Below, one piece after another: positions 1-6,056 of a stretch of 8,698 bases of DNA. Within the stretch, counting starts at the first letter, position 1, and each line of letters starts with the position of its first letter. Under the pieces are notes generated by a model, which saw only the letters and a list, made by a program, of their open reading frames with translations, was not told the DNA's origin and did no database searches. Source of the DNA: Candidatus Omnitrophota bacterium (lineage in GTDB: Bacteria; Omnitrophota; Gorgyraeia; Duberdicusellales; 4484-171); the NCBI GenBank assembly GCA_021735105.1, contig JAIPHS010000033.1:1-8698 (forward strand). The letters run 5' to 3'. Made by a program: the position numbers and the translations under genes.

Positions 1-1341
1 CATTGACTTCATTCTTTCTTGACCGCTAGCCGGAATCCATTCGATTTCATTAATTTTATTAAAAAGCTTTTTGCGTAAATCATTATGGTCAACATTAAAA
101 AACCATTGATAAGTAGCTCTAAAAATTATCGGATTTTTGCAGCGCCAACAATGCGGATATGAATGAGTAATAGCTTCATGCCAAACCAGGCTGTTTTTTT
201 CTTTTAATTTAGCCAATACCAACTCATTCGCCTTGTAAATGTTTTTTCCTTTAAATTCCTCTGGCTCTAAAAACTTGCCGTTTTCGGCGACCGGCATTAT
301 AATCTCTAAATTATATTTTTTTTGTAGGGAAAAATCTTCCTGGCCGTGTCCGGGGGCAATATGCACACAACCTGTTCCTTCTTCTGAAGAAATAAAATCC
401 GCTAATACAACCGGAGAAGACCGCTCAATAAAAGGATGAATTAAATTAATATCTTCAAGGTTTTTACCAATAATAGTTTTAACGACCTCTAGCTTACGCT
501 CTAATTTTGCCTCTAAGCTTTCCTGTAGCTTCTGGGCAATAACAATGTATTTATCTTTTAAAGAAACTAAATTATACTTAAGATTTGGCTCAACGGCAAC
601 TGCCACATTTGAGACAAGAGTCCAGGGGGTTGTTGTCCAGACACAAAAATAAATTTTCTTATCGCTAGCCTCAAATATCTTTTTTTCAAAATCTAAGGCT
701 TTAAAAAGAAAGTATATAGATTCAGATTTTTTATCTTTATATTCAACTTCTGCTTCTGCTAAAGCAGTTTCACAAGTTGGGCACCAATTAACAGGTTTTC
801 TGCCGCGATATATGTATCCATCTTGGGTTAATTCCTCGAGTAGCTTCATTACTGAATATTCATAGTGGGAATTAAAGGTAAGATAAGGATTTTCCCAATC
901 AGCAAAAATTCCTAACCGTTTGAAATCTTCAGTTTGAAGCTTAACAAATTTTTCTGCATAAGCATGGGCCTTTTTACGAAATTCAACGATATCCACATCA
1001 TGTTTAGTCTGCTTTAATTCTTTAAATAGTTGGTGCTCAACTGGAAGCCCATGGCAATCCCAACCCACAACAAAAGGACAGTCAAATCCATCTAAAAACT
1101 TAAATTTTACAATTATATCTTTTAAAATTTTATTTAAAGCATGCCCAATATGAATTGGCCCATTAGCATAAGGTGGGCCATCATGAAGGATATATTTATC
1201 TTTCCCTAATCTTTGCCTGCGAAGCTGATTATAAATATCAGAATCCTGCCAGTTGCTAATCCTTTCTGGTTCACGCTGGGCTAGATTAGCCCGCATAGGA
1301 AAAGAAGTTCTCGGTAAATTTAAAGTATCTTTATATTTCAT
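1..1341 (-). CDS. ileS: Isoleucyl-tRNA synthetase, N-terminal 447 residues (runs off the left edge)
   Basis: Cytoplasmic class I aminoacyl-tRNA synthetase that charges tRNA-Ile with isoleucine. The frame is open from the ATG at 1341 to base 1. It shows the class I motif HDGPPYANGPIHIGHALNK near residue 50, where HIGH binds ATP. Next come GWDCHGLPVE, a zinc-knuckle-like NWCPTCETALAEAEVEY, the editing-domain motif WTTTPWTL, APGHGQEDF, and CWRCKNPIIFRATYQWF leading out of the editing domain. These match IleRS rather than ValRS or LeuRS. The family is about 900-1000 residues long, so the KMSKS loop and anticodon-binding domain lie outside the window. The start follows the stop of the PfkB kinase gene after one base and has no Shine-Dalgarno sequence, so translation is probably coupled. 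It is the last visible gene of the proC-mtnP-pfkB-ileS transcript. Confidence 0.96.
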   Translation of the reverse strand, partial: MKYKDTLNLPRTSFPMRANLAQREPERISNWQDSDIYNQLRRQRLGKDKYILHDGPPYANGPIHIGHALNKILKDIIVKFKFLDGFDCPFVVGWDCHGLPVEHQLFKELKQTKHDVDIVEFRKKAHAYAEKFVKLQTEDFKRLGIFADWENPYLTFNSHYEYSVMKLLEELTQDGYIYRGRKPVNWCPTCETALAEAEVEYKDKKSESIYFLFKALDFEKKIFEASDKKIYFCVWTTTPWTLVSNVAVAVEPNLKYNLVSLKDKYIVIAQKLQESLEAKLERKLEVVKTIIGKNLEDINLIHPFIERSSPVVLADFISSEEGTGCVHIAPGHGQEDFSLQKKYNLEIIMPVAENGKFLEPEEFKGKNIYKANELVLAKLKEKNSLVWHEAITHSYPHCWRCKNPIIFRATYQWFFNVDHNDLRKKLFNKINEIEWIPASGQERMKSM

Positions 1342-1342
1342 G

Positions 1343-2248
1343 TTAAAACGAAACCAGTTTTTTAAACTTTTTTATTCTCTTTTTCACCTTGGTTAAGGTA
1401 GCTTTTTGTAAACTCTTTAGACTAAAACCCTCAACCGCAAAAGTAGCCATAATTGTACCATAAATTGCTGCTCTTCTTAAGGTGTTAATACTTTTATTAT
1501 TTGTCACTGCCAAATACCCCATAACTCCTCCGGCAAAAGTATCTCCGGCTCCGGTGGGATCAACTACTGATTCCATCAAATACGCTGGTGCATTAAATAA
1601 ATGCTTTCCCGAAACTAATAAAACTCCGTGTTCACCGCGCTTTATAAATATTTTTTTTGGGCCAAACCTTAATATAGCCCGGGCAGCTTTCAATATATTT
1701 GGTTCTTGAGTTAATTGGCGAGCTTCAGACTCATTGATAAAAAATATATCGATATCTTTTAATAAGTTCAGTAATTTTTTCCTTTTATTTTCAATCCAAA
1801 AATCCATTGTATCACAACCAATAATTTTAGAATTCCTGTTTTTTATTTGCTTTAATATATTTTTTTGCAGTTCAGGATCGATATTAGCCAAAAAAATATG
1901 TTTGCTTTTTTTATATTGAGGCGGGAGTTTGGGACAAAAATCAGCAAAAACACCTAACTTGGTTGAAAGAGTTTCCGGATCACCCATATCCCAACCATAT
2001 CGGCCTGACCAGCTAAATGTTTTACCGGCAGCCTGGGAAAGCCCATCCAACTTTATATTTCTTTGGTTAAATAATTTTATGTATTTTTTAGGGAAATCAC
2101 TGCCTACGGTTGCAATCAAACTAACTTGAGAAAATAAACTAGCTGCATAAGAAAAATAACTAGCCGAACCGCCAAGCACTTTTTTTACAGTGCCAAAAGG
2201 TGTCTTTACTGAATCTAGGCCAACTGAACCAACAACAATAATGCTCAT
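1343..2248 (-). CDS. PfkB-family (ribokinase-like) sugar or nucleoside kinase
   Basis: A 301-residue ATP-dependent kinase of the ribokinase/PfkB family, cytoplasmic. The N-terminal region has the substrate-side di-glycine (GGSASYFSYAA, residues 26-36). The C-terminal signature DPTGAGDTFAGG (230-241) carries the anion hole and the presumed catalytic base Asp236. NESEARQLT (172-180) is the usual conserved NxxE segment. Family length is about 300, so the protein is complete. The ATG overlaps the mtnP stop in an ATGA arrangement and lacks a good ribosome binding site, which suggests coupled translation with mtnP. The substrate cannot be read from the sequence. The neighbour makes adenine and methylthioribose-1-phosphate, so an adenosine or sugar kinase role in nucleoside salvage is plausible, but this rests on context only. 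Confidence 0.9.
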   Translation of the reverse strand: MSIIVVGSVGLDSVKTPFGTVKKVLGGSASYFSYAASLFSQVSLIATVGSDFPKKYIKLFNQRNIKLDGLSQAAGKTFSWSGRYGWDMGDPETLSTKLGVFADFCPKLPPQYKKSKHIFLANIDPELQKNILKQIKNRNSKIIGCDTMDFWIENKRKKLLNLLKDIDIFFINESEARQLTQEPNILKAARAILRFGPKKIFIKRGEHGVLLVSGKHLFNAPAYLMESVVDPTGAGDTFAGGVMGYLAVTNNKSINTLRRAAIYGTIMATFAVEGFSLKSLQKATLTKVKKRIKKFKKLVSF

Positions 2249-3102
2249 TTTATATATTTTCCAATTAAAAGATTAAGTTTTTTCCTTACCTCTTCTGAAA
2301 TCGCTTCTGGCCTTGTAACTATAGTATTTTTTAAAGCTTGATGGCAACTACATTTTTCTTCAGGGTCTTCCAAGGCGATAAATTCTTTAATAACTTTTTT
2401 AGAATTTTGAGAGTTTTTTTGCAAATATTTTATAATAATCTCAATACTAACTTCACCAAAATCCGGATGCCAGCAATCAAAATCTGTCACTGCCGATAAG
2501 CTCACATAGCAAATTTCAGCTTCACGAGCCAGCCTAGCTTCGCTAAAATTAGTCATACCGATGATATCAGCGCCCCAGTTGCGATATAGATTTGACTCAG
2601 CTTTGGTAGAAAATTGAGGCCCTTCCATATTTAAATAAGTACCGCCAAAATGATAATTTAGGCCAGCTGATTTTACTGCCCTCTCTAAGCTTTTTGCCAA
2701 ACTGCTACAAACAGGATGAGCTAAAGCTGCATGAGCAACTATTCCTTTTTCAAAAAAAGTATTCTTGCGTTTTGTGGTTCTATCAATAAATTGATCCGGA
2801 ATTACAAAATCAAGCGGTTTCATTTTTTCATTTAATGATCCGCAAACTGATACTGAAAGTATCTTGGTAACCCCTAACTCTTTCATGCCATATATATTGG
2901 CTTGATAATTTATCGATGACGGGCTATTCTTATGGCCAATGTCGTGGCGGGGTAAAAAAACAACCTCTTTGCCGGAAAGCTTACCTAAGATATACTGTGA
3001 CGATGGCCGGCCAAAAGGAGTGTCTAGCTCTACCTCCTTTTTTTCTTTAATCCCTTCTAGATTGTAAACTCCGGTTCCACCGATAACCCCTAATCTTTTC
3101 AA
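2245..3102 (-). CDS. mtnP: S-methyl-5'-thioadenosine phosphorylase
   Basis: Cleaves methylthioadenosine with phosphate to adenine and methylthioribose-1-phosphate, clearing the by-product of polyamine and other SAM-dependent reactions. This 285-residue protein has the PNP/MTAP family-2 layout: IGGTG (7-11) and PRHDIGH (51-57) for phosphate, the block MEGPQFSTKAES (159-170), IGMTN (181-185), and TDFDCWH (206-212). The two aspartates of TDFD (207, 209) are the adenine-recognising pair of MTAPs, where guanosine/inosine phosphorylases carry Asn. A CSC pair (251-253) near the C-terminus recalls the CXC motif of some archaeal MTAPs. The start codon is TTG, supported by AAGGAG six bases upstream and by the N-terminus MKRLGVIGGTG aligning with the family. 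TTG overlaps the proC stop (TTGA). Inosine-type variants exist, but the Asp pair argues for MTA. Confidence 0.93.
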   Translation of the reverse strand: MKRLGVIGGTGVYNLEGIKEKKEVELDTPFGRPSSQYILGKLSGKEVVFLPRHDIGHKNSPSSINYQANIYGMKELGVTKILSVSVCGSLNEKMKPLDFVIPDQFIDRTTKRKNTFFEKGIVAHAALAHPVCSSLAKSLERAVKSAGLNYHFGGTYLNMEGPQFSTKAESNLYRNWGADIIGMTNFSEARLAREAEICYVSLSAVTDFDCWHPDFGEVSIEIIIKYLQKNSQNSKKVIKEFIALEDPEEKCSCHQALKNTIVTRPEAISEEVRKKLNLLIGKYIK

Positions 3103-3914
3103 CTTTTTCTCCTTTTTGTATTTGAAGATATCTTTTTTGCTCTGTTATGAGCCTTATAAATCCCTTGGGATACTTTTTTTGAAAGTTTTGCTTGATTAAA
3201 AAAAGAAATTCCTGCCTCAGTAGTTCCTCCCGGCGAAGCAACAGAACTAAGAAGTTTAAAAAAATCTTTATTAGAATCAGAAGCCAACAAAGAAGCCCCT
3301 TTAAAGGTTTGAGCTACAATTTTTTTGGCTTCCTTTTTCTTAAAACCCATCTTTATAGCTGTTTTATAAAATGATTCCATAAAATAATAAATAAACCCGG
3401 GCCCACTCCCAGAGAGGGCTGTGATTTTATCAATTAACATCTCTTTTCCTTCAATTACTTCTCCCATCAAAGAAAAAATATCCTTTACCAACTTTAAATC
3501 ATTTTTTGTTGCTAAACTGCCGGCAGCAATAAAGGTTAGGCCTTCTTTAACCTTAATTGCTAAATTAGGCATAACTCTTACCACTTTTACCTTTGCTAGT
3601 TCAGCTTCAATAGTTTTAATTGCTACCCCTGCTAAAAAGCTGACTAGTAAAGGCTTATTTTTAATAATTAAATTTTGGTTTTTTCTTAAAAACTGATCTA
3701 AATCTTGAGGCTTAATGGTTAAGATCAAAATTTGACAACTTCGAATGATTTCTTCTATATTTTTAGCTTTTTGAAAACCTTTGGCTCTTCTAGTTTTAGC
3801 TTTTTTTTGATCATAAATTAAAACTTGATAACCGTCAGCAGCAGAGATTGCTTCGGCAGAAGCCGAGCCCATGTTGCCAAAACCAATCACTCCAATTTTT
3901 ATATTTTTTTTCAT
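3099..3914 (-). CDS. proC: Pyrroline-5-carboxylate reductase
   Basis: Catalyses the last step of proline synthesis, NAD(P)H-dependent reduction of 1-pyrroline-5-carboxylate, in the cytoplasm. The 271-residue protein opens with a Rossmann dinucleotide motif GFGNMG (11-16), followed by TIKPQ (66-70) and VRVMPN (112-117). The C-terminal dimerisation/active-site half carries ALSGSGPGFIYYFMES (166-181) and the family signature around VASPGGTTEAG (225-235). Length is typical (about 265-275). The ATG at 3914 has no Shine-Dalgarno sequence, and a strong promoter ends only nine bases upstream, so the mRNA is predicted to be leaderless. It is first in a run with mtnP, pfkB and ileS. The last residues (KRRKS) double as the mtnP ribosome binding site and may not matter for function. 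No other proline-pathway gene is visible here. Confidence 0.95.
   Translation of the reverse strand: MKKNIKIGVIGFGNMGSASAEAISAADGYQVLIYDQKKAKTRRAKGFQKAKNIEEIIRSCQILILTIKPQDLDQFLRKNQNLIIKNKPLLVSFLAGVAIKTIEAELAKVKVVRVMPNLAIKVKEGLTFIAAGSLATKNDLKLVKDIFSLMGEVIEGKEMLIDKITALSGSGPGFIYYFMESFYKTAIKMGFKKKEAKKIVAQTFKGASLLASDSNKDFFKLLSSVASPGGTTEAGISFFNQAKLSKKVSQGIYKAHNRAKKISSNTKRRKS
3109..3114 (-). promoter_or_regulatory. Ribosome binding site fixing the mtnP TTG start
   Basis: AAGGAG on the minus strand lies six bases before the TTG at 3102. It sits inside the last codons of proC and encodes part of the basic KRRKS tail of that protein. This makes TTG the real start, since no ATG or GTG fits the conserved N-terminus. 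Confidence 0.8.
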
Positions 3915-3923
3915 ATGTGGGGT

Positions 3924-3952
3924 AAAATATCACAAAAAAAATATAGTGTCAA
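3924..3952 (-). promoter_or_regulatory. Sigma-70-type promoter of the proC-mtnP-pfkB-ileS operon
   Basis: On the minus strand, TTGACA (3952-3947) is followed by a 17-base spacer and TATTTT (3929-3924), preceded by an extended -10 TGA (3932-3930). The expected transcription start is about 3917-3914, and the proC ATG begins at 3914. It sits in the only gap (3915-3968) between the thioredoxin-like gene and proC. A T8 run lies inside the spacer, but there is no hairpin to suggest a terminator. Confidence 0.75.
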
Positions 3953-3968
3953 TCTAAACTGATATTAA

Positions 3969-4178
3969 TTAGTACGCTTCTTTGATTAAATCTTTATTGC
4001 GATAATAAGATCTTGTTAAGTATTTTCCGTTTTTTAAAAATATAAAGGTTGGAAATCCAGGTATAGAAAATTTTTTCGCTAAAGTAGAATTTCTATCTAA
4101 AACAATATTATCCTGAATGCATTCGGGGATGCCCCTGCTTTTAATAAGATTCCTTACATCTTCTTTTTTTTTCACCAC
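3969..4178 (-). CDS. C-terminal part of a frameshifted secreted thioredoxin-like protein
   Basis: This frame carries the second half of a thioredoxin fold: KKEDVRNLIKSRGIP, then a strand/helix, and the cis-proline motif IPGFPTFIFLKNGKYL, which abuts the active site in thioredoxins. It lacks a CxxC of its own, has no signal peptide, and continues the preceding fragment exactly at a run of nine A (4164-4172), in the +1 frame. Joined after GEKK it would give a protein of about 147 residues, normal for a TlpA/ResA-like thioredoxin. A GTG at 4178 could start an independent product, but nothing resembling a ribosome binding site supports it. I read it as the continuation of one gene, made by slippage or separated by a mutation or read error. 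The TAA stop lies 17 bases before the proC -35 box. Confidence 0.7.
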   Translation of the reverse strand: MVKKKEDVRNLIKSRGIPECIQDNIVLDRNSTLAKKFSIPGFPTFIFLKNGKYLTRSYYRNKDLIKEAY

Positions 4179-4413
4179 TATTTACTAATACCAGCTTTAC
4201 GTTTTGATAGGAGCATTGTTCTGATAATTGATCAAGCTGTATTAAGCAATAAGGGCACCAAGTTGTCCAAATAAAAAGAACCACTTGCCCAGAAGCAGAA
4301 AGCTGTTGGTAATTAATCTCTTTACCTTCGAGGCTAGTAAGCTCCCCCGCCTTAGCAACAGCAGTGCTTGTAAATATCAGTAATAGTAATAAGAAAAAAT
4401 TATTTTTAAGCAT
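4141..4413 (-). CDS. N-terminal part of a secreted thioredoxin-like protein (CPYC active site), frameshifted
   Basis: Predicted thiol-disulfide protein acting outside the cytoplasmic membrane. Residues 1-20 form a signal peptide (KNN, a hydrophobic core of leucines, then AVAKA with cleavage after about 20-22). The catalytic motif WTTWCPYC (49-56) is the classical thioredoxin/TlpA type, with CPYC as the redox pair. In this frame the protein ends at residue 90, after a meaningless KRRCKESY tail, and lacks the cis-proline half. That half is found in the +1 frame immediately downstream (3969-4178). It begins two bases after the stop of the CcdA-like gene, whose product would supply its electrons. 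No Shine-Dalgarno sequence is visible, so translation is probably coupled. A working oxidoreductase requires the two frames to be joined. Confidence 0.8.
   Translation of the reverse strand: MLKNNFFLLLLLIFTSTAVAKAGELTSLEGKEINYQQLSASGQVVLFIWTTWCPYCLIQLDQLSEQCSYQNVKLVLVNSGEKKRRCKESY
4164..4172 (-). other. A9 homopolymer at the frame junction (possible slippage site)
   Basis: The coding strand reads GGTG followed by nine A and then GAAG. Reading with eight A restores the frame (GEKKEDV) and a complete thioredoxin fold. Nine A gives an early stop. Runs of nine or more A are known sites of RNA-polymerase slippage, but also of sequencing errors and inactivating indels. The sequence alone cannot decide between these. 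Confidence 0.65.
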
Positions 4414-4415
4414 AA

Positions 4416-5126
4416 TCAGTTAAACAGCAATATTGTTTTTGTTAAAAAGTAGAATCCAATTAAAATCAGAACAATTCCTAAAATTAAACGAATAATCTTA
4501 AACCAAATATTGTAACGAGGCAGTTTCTTAATCAAGCTAGTTGAGGCCCCTAACACGAGAAAAATTATACCATAGCCTAGTGAAAATAAAAATAAAGAAA
4601 AAAATCCATACAGAATATCTTGCTTTAAAGAAATTAAACTAAAAATTGTTCCTAACACCGGAAAATTACAAGGGATTATCGCAAAACCAGAAATCGCTCC
4701 AAACAAAAATATTGAAATTTTACTTTTTTCTTTATGTAAGGGGGTGACTTTATGAAAATATGGTATTTGCAATTCAATAATATCAAGTTGAGCTAAACCG
4801 AAAACAATAAAAAAGATAGTTAATATTAAATAAGTAACTGGGTTTACGTAGAAAGGCTCAAGTAGCACTCCGGCCAAAGAAGCAATCAGGCCCAACACTG
4901 TATAGACCAGCACAATACCGGAGACATAAATCAAACTTAAAAAAAAGCTTTTAATGCGTGAATTTAAAGAGGTGGTGCCGACTATTCCTAAGGTAACAGC
5001 AATCAAGGGATAGCTACAAGGAGAAAAACTGACTAAGACTCCTGCTAAAAAACTAGCTGCCAGGCCGATTAATGGCGATGCTCGAAATAACTCTTCTAGT
5101 TTTATCAATAAATCGGTCAAAAACAT
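4416..5126 (-). CDS. ccdA: CcdA/DsbD-type transmembrane thiol-disulfide electron transporter
   Basis: Inner-membrane protein that passes reducing equivalents from cytoplasmic thioredoxin to extracytoplasmic thiol proteins such as cytochrome c maturation factors. With the ATG at 5126 it is 236 residues long with about six hydrophobic segments (roughly 19-50, 60-86, 97-115, 137-165, 173-195, 208-229). The two conserved cysteines sit in FSPCSYPLIAV (Cys37) and IIPCNFPVLGT (Cys153), the paired PCxxP motifs of the family. I chose the ATG two bases after the cutA stop. A TTG at 5156 would add ten residues and overlap cutA by 28 bases, and neither start has a strong ribosome binding site. The protein lacks the soluble domains of full DsbD. 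The secreted thioredoxin-like gene two bases downstream is its likely partner. Confidence 0.9.
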   Translation of the reverse strand: MFLTDLLIKLEELFRASPLIGLAASFLAGVLVSFSPCSYPLIAVTLGIVGTTSLNSRIKSFFLSLIYVSGIVLVYTVLGLIASLAGVLLEPFYVNPVTYLILTIFFIVFGLAQLDIIELQIPYFHKVTPLHKEKSKISIFLFGAISGFAIIPCNFPVLGTIFSLISLKQDILYGFFSLFLFSLGYGIIFLVLGASTSLIKKLPRYNIWFKIIRLILGIVLILIGFYFLTKTILLFN

Positions 5127-5128
5127 CT

Positions 5129-5437
5129 CTAGAAGCCCAATTCTTTGTTCAGCCAATCTTGATAAGGCTTGCTGGCCTTATTTAACTTAAAGCTGATTAT
5201 TTCCGGCAAATCATAGGGATGAATAGCAAGAACCTCTTTCTCGACTCGCTCAAACAAGCTATCAGCAGTTTTGACTATTAACAGTGACTCTTTTTCAGTG
5301 TCAATTTTATTTTGCCACAGGAACAAAGAGGTAACAGAATCAACAATATTAACACAAGCACAGAGGCGCTTATCTAAAAGAGCACGGGCAATGCTTTTAG
5401 CTGCATTGTTAGGTGCAGTTATTAAAATTACAATCAT
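5129..5437 (-). CDS. cutA: CutA1 family protein (divalent-cation tolerance)
   Basis: A 102-residue protein of the CutA1 family, a very stable PII-like trimer linked in E. coli to copper and other divalent cation tolerance. Its biochemical role is still unsettled. Seen here are the N-terminal ferredoxin-like strand MIVILITAPN, LCACVNI (25-31) with Cys26 and Cys28, SLFLWQNKI (37-45) with the conserved Trp, ESLLIVKT (50-57), and the family hallmark HPYDLPEI (73-80). Length matches short bacterial CutA proteins without an N-terminal extension. The ATG overlaps the flavodoxin stop by four bases (ATGA) and has only a weak ribosome binding site. It lies directly upstream of the CcdA-like gene, as cutA lies next to dsbD in E. 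coli. Confidence 0.94.
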   Translation of the reverse strand: MIVILITAPNNAAKSIARALLDKRLCACVNIVDSVTSLFLWQNKIDTEKESLLIVKTADSLFERVEKEVLAIHPYDLPEIISFKLNKASKPYQDWLNKELGF

Positions 5438-5907
5438 AGTTTTAACTTACCAAGAAGACCGGCAAATCGTTGAGCAGCCCTTTGACAATTTTGTTCTGTA
5501 CGATAGTCAATTTTTTCTACAGCTACCGGGCCATAATGATCGCCTTTAAAGTCGCCTTGGATGATCATCCCATGGATTAGCATCGCTTCTAAAATGCTTA
5601 ATACCGTGGTTTCATTACCGCCGGCTAAATTACGAGAAGTAGAAAATGCAGCTCCAATCTTTCCATCTAATTTTCCGTGAAAAGCTACACTTTCATCGAA
5701 AAGTTTTTTTACTGAAGCTGCCAAACTACCATAGTAGGTTGGTGAGCCAACAATTATTCCTTGGTAATTAAGCAATTTTTTCACTTCAAAGTTATCAGTA
5801 TTAGCTATATCAACCTCCACTTTTTCTTTTTTAAGAAAACCCGCAATTAACTCTGCCATTTTTTTAGTAGTTCCGCCTCGCGAATAATAAAGAACAATAA
5901 CTTTCAT
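5434..5907 (-). CDS. Flavodoxin / WrbA-like FMN-binding NAD(P)H:quinone oxidoreductase family protein
   Basis: A 157-residue cytoplasmic flavoprotein. The N-terminal strand MKVIVLYYS leads into the FMN phosphate loop SRGGTT (9-14). GSPTYYGSLAASVKKLFDE (54-72) is the WrbA-like loop that contacts the isoalloxazine ring, and GGNETT (96-101) corresponds to the third flavin loop of WrbA relatives. It is shorter than E. coli WrbA (198 residues), so it may be a single-domain flavodoxin acting as an electron carrier rather than a quinone reductase. The ATG at 5907 follows a perfect AAGGAGG with five bases of spacing. A GTG two codons earlier lies inside that site and is rejected. It heads a tight cluster with cutA, the CcdA-like gene and the thioredoxin-like gene. 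No promoter separates it from tRNA-Arg upstream. Confidence 0.88.
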   Translation of the reverse strand: MKVIVLYYSRGGTTKKMAELIAGFLKKEKVEVDIANTDNFEVKKLLNYQGIIVGSPTYYGSLAASVKKLFDESVAFHGKLDGKIGAAFSTSRNLAGGNETTVLSILEAMLIHGMIIQGDFKGDHYGPVAVEKIDYRTEQNCQRAAQRFAGLLGKLKL

Positions 5908-5912
5908 CTCCA

Positions 5913-5919
5913 CCTCCTT
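5913..5919 (-). promoter_or_regulatory. Strong Shine-Dalgarno site of the flavodoxin gene
   Basis: AAGGAGG on the minus strand lies five bases before the ATG at 5907. It is the best ribosome binding site in the window and marks this gene as an independent translation entry point. The genes that follow rely on overlaps. Confidence 0.85.
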
Positions 5920-5920
5920 A

Positions 5921-5955
5921 AACTATCAACTATTAACTATGGACTATGGACTTTA
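5921..5955 (-). repeat. Degenerate heptamer tandem repeat
   Basis: On the plus strand five consecutive 7-base units can be read: aactatc, aactatt, aactatg, gactatg, gacttta. The consensus is (a/g)actatN. The tract fills the gap between the flavodoxin ribosome binding site and the 3' end of tRNA-Arg. It could be a small minisatellite or slippage product. A regulatory role is not evident. Confidence 0.6.
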
Positions 5956-5956
5956 T

Positions 5957-6033
5957 TGGTGCGCCCGGCAGGAGTCGAACCTGCAACCTTCTGGTCCGTA
6001 GCCAAACGATCTATCCAATTGATCTACGGGCGC
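5957..6033 (-). tRNA. tRNA-Arg (anticodon ACG, read as ICG)
   Basis: The cloverleaf folds cleanly: acceptor GCGCCCG/CGGGCGC, D stem GATC/GATC with GG in the loop, anticodon stem TTTGG/CCAGA with loop CTACGGA, and T stem GCAGG/CCTGC with loop TTCGACT. The anticodon ACG (5999-5997) reads CGN arginine codons after A-to-I editing. The discriminator is A, and the CCA end is encoded (5959-5957). It lies 23 bases after the stop of the exported unknown protein and about 50 bases before the flavodoxin ATG. No convincing promoter of its own is visible, so it may be cut from a longer transcript. Confidence 0.96.
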
Positions 6034-6056
6034 GGTATTTATTTATAAATTTATAT

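Noticed and set aside
3047..3241. Minus-strand frame of 64 residues at the proC/mtnP junction
   Set aside because: It runs out of frame through proC and the start of mtnP, both of which have clear family motifs. It has no motif or start signal of its own.
3931..3968. Possible terminator between the thioredoxin-like gene and proC (T8 run)
   Set aside because: The T run lies inside the promoter spacer and no GC-rich hairpin precedes it.
5154..5156. TTG start for the CcdA-like gene, adding ten residues
   Set aside because: It would overlap cutA by 28 bases without a ribosome binding site. The ATG at 5126 fits the tight spacing seen elsewhere in the operon, though TTG is not excluded.
5271..5549. 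Plus-strand frame of 92 residues opposite cutA and the flavodoxin gene
   Set aside because: It is antisense to two well-supported genes and has no ribosome binding site or recognisable domain.
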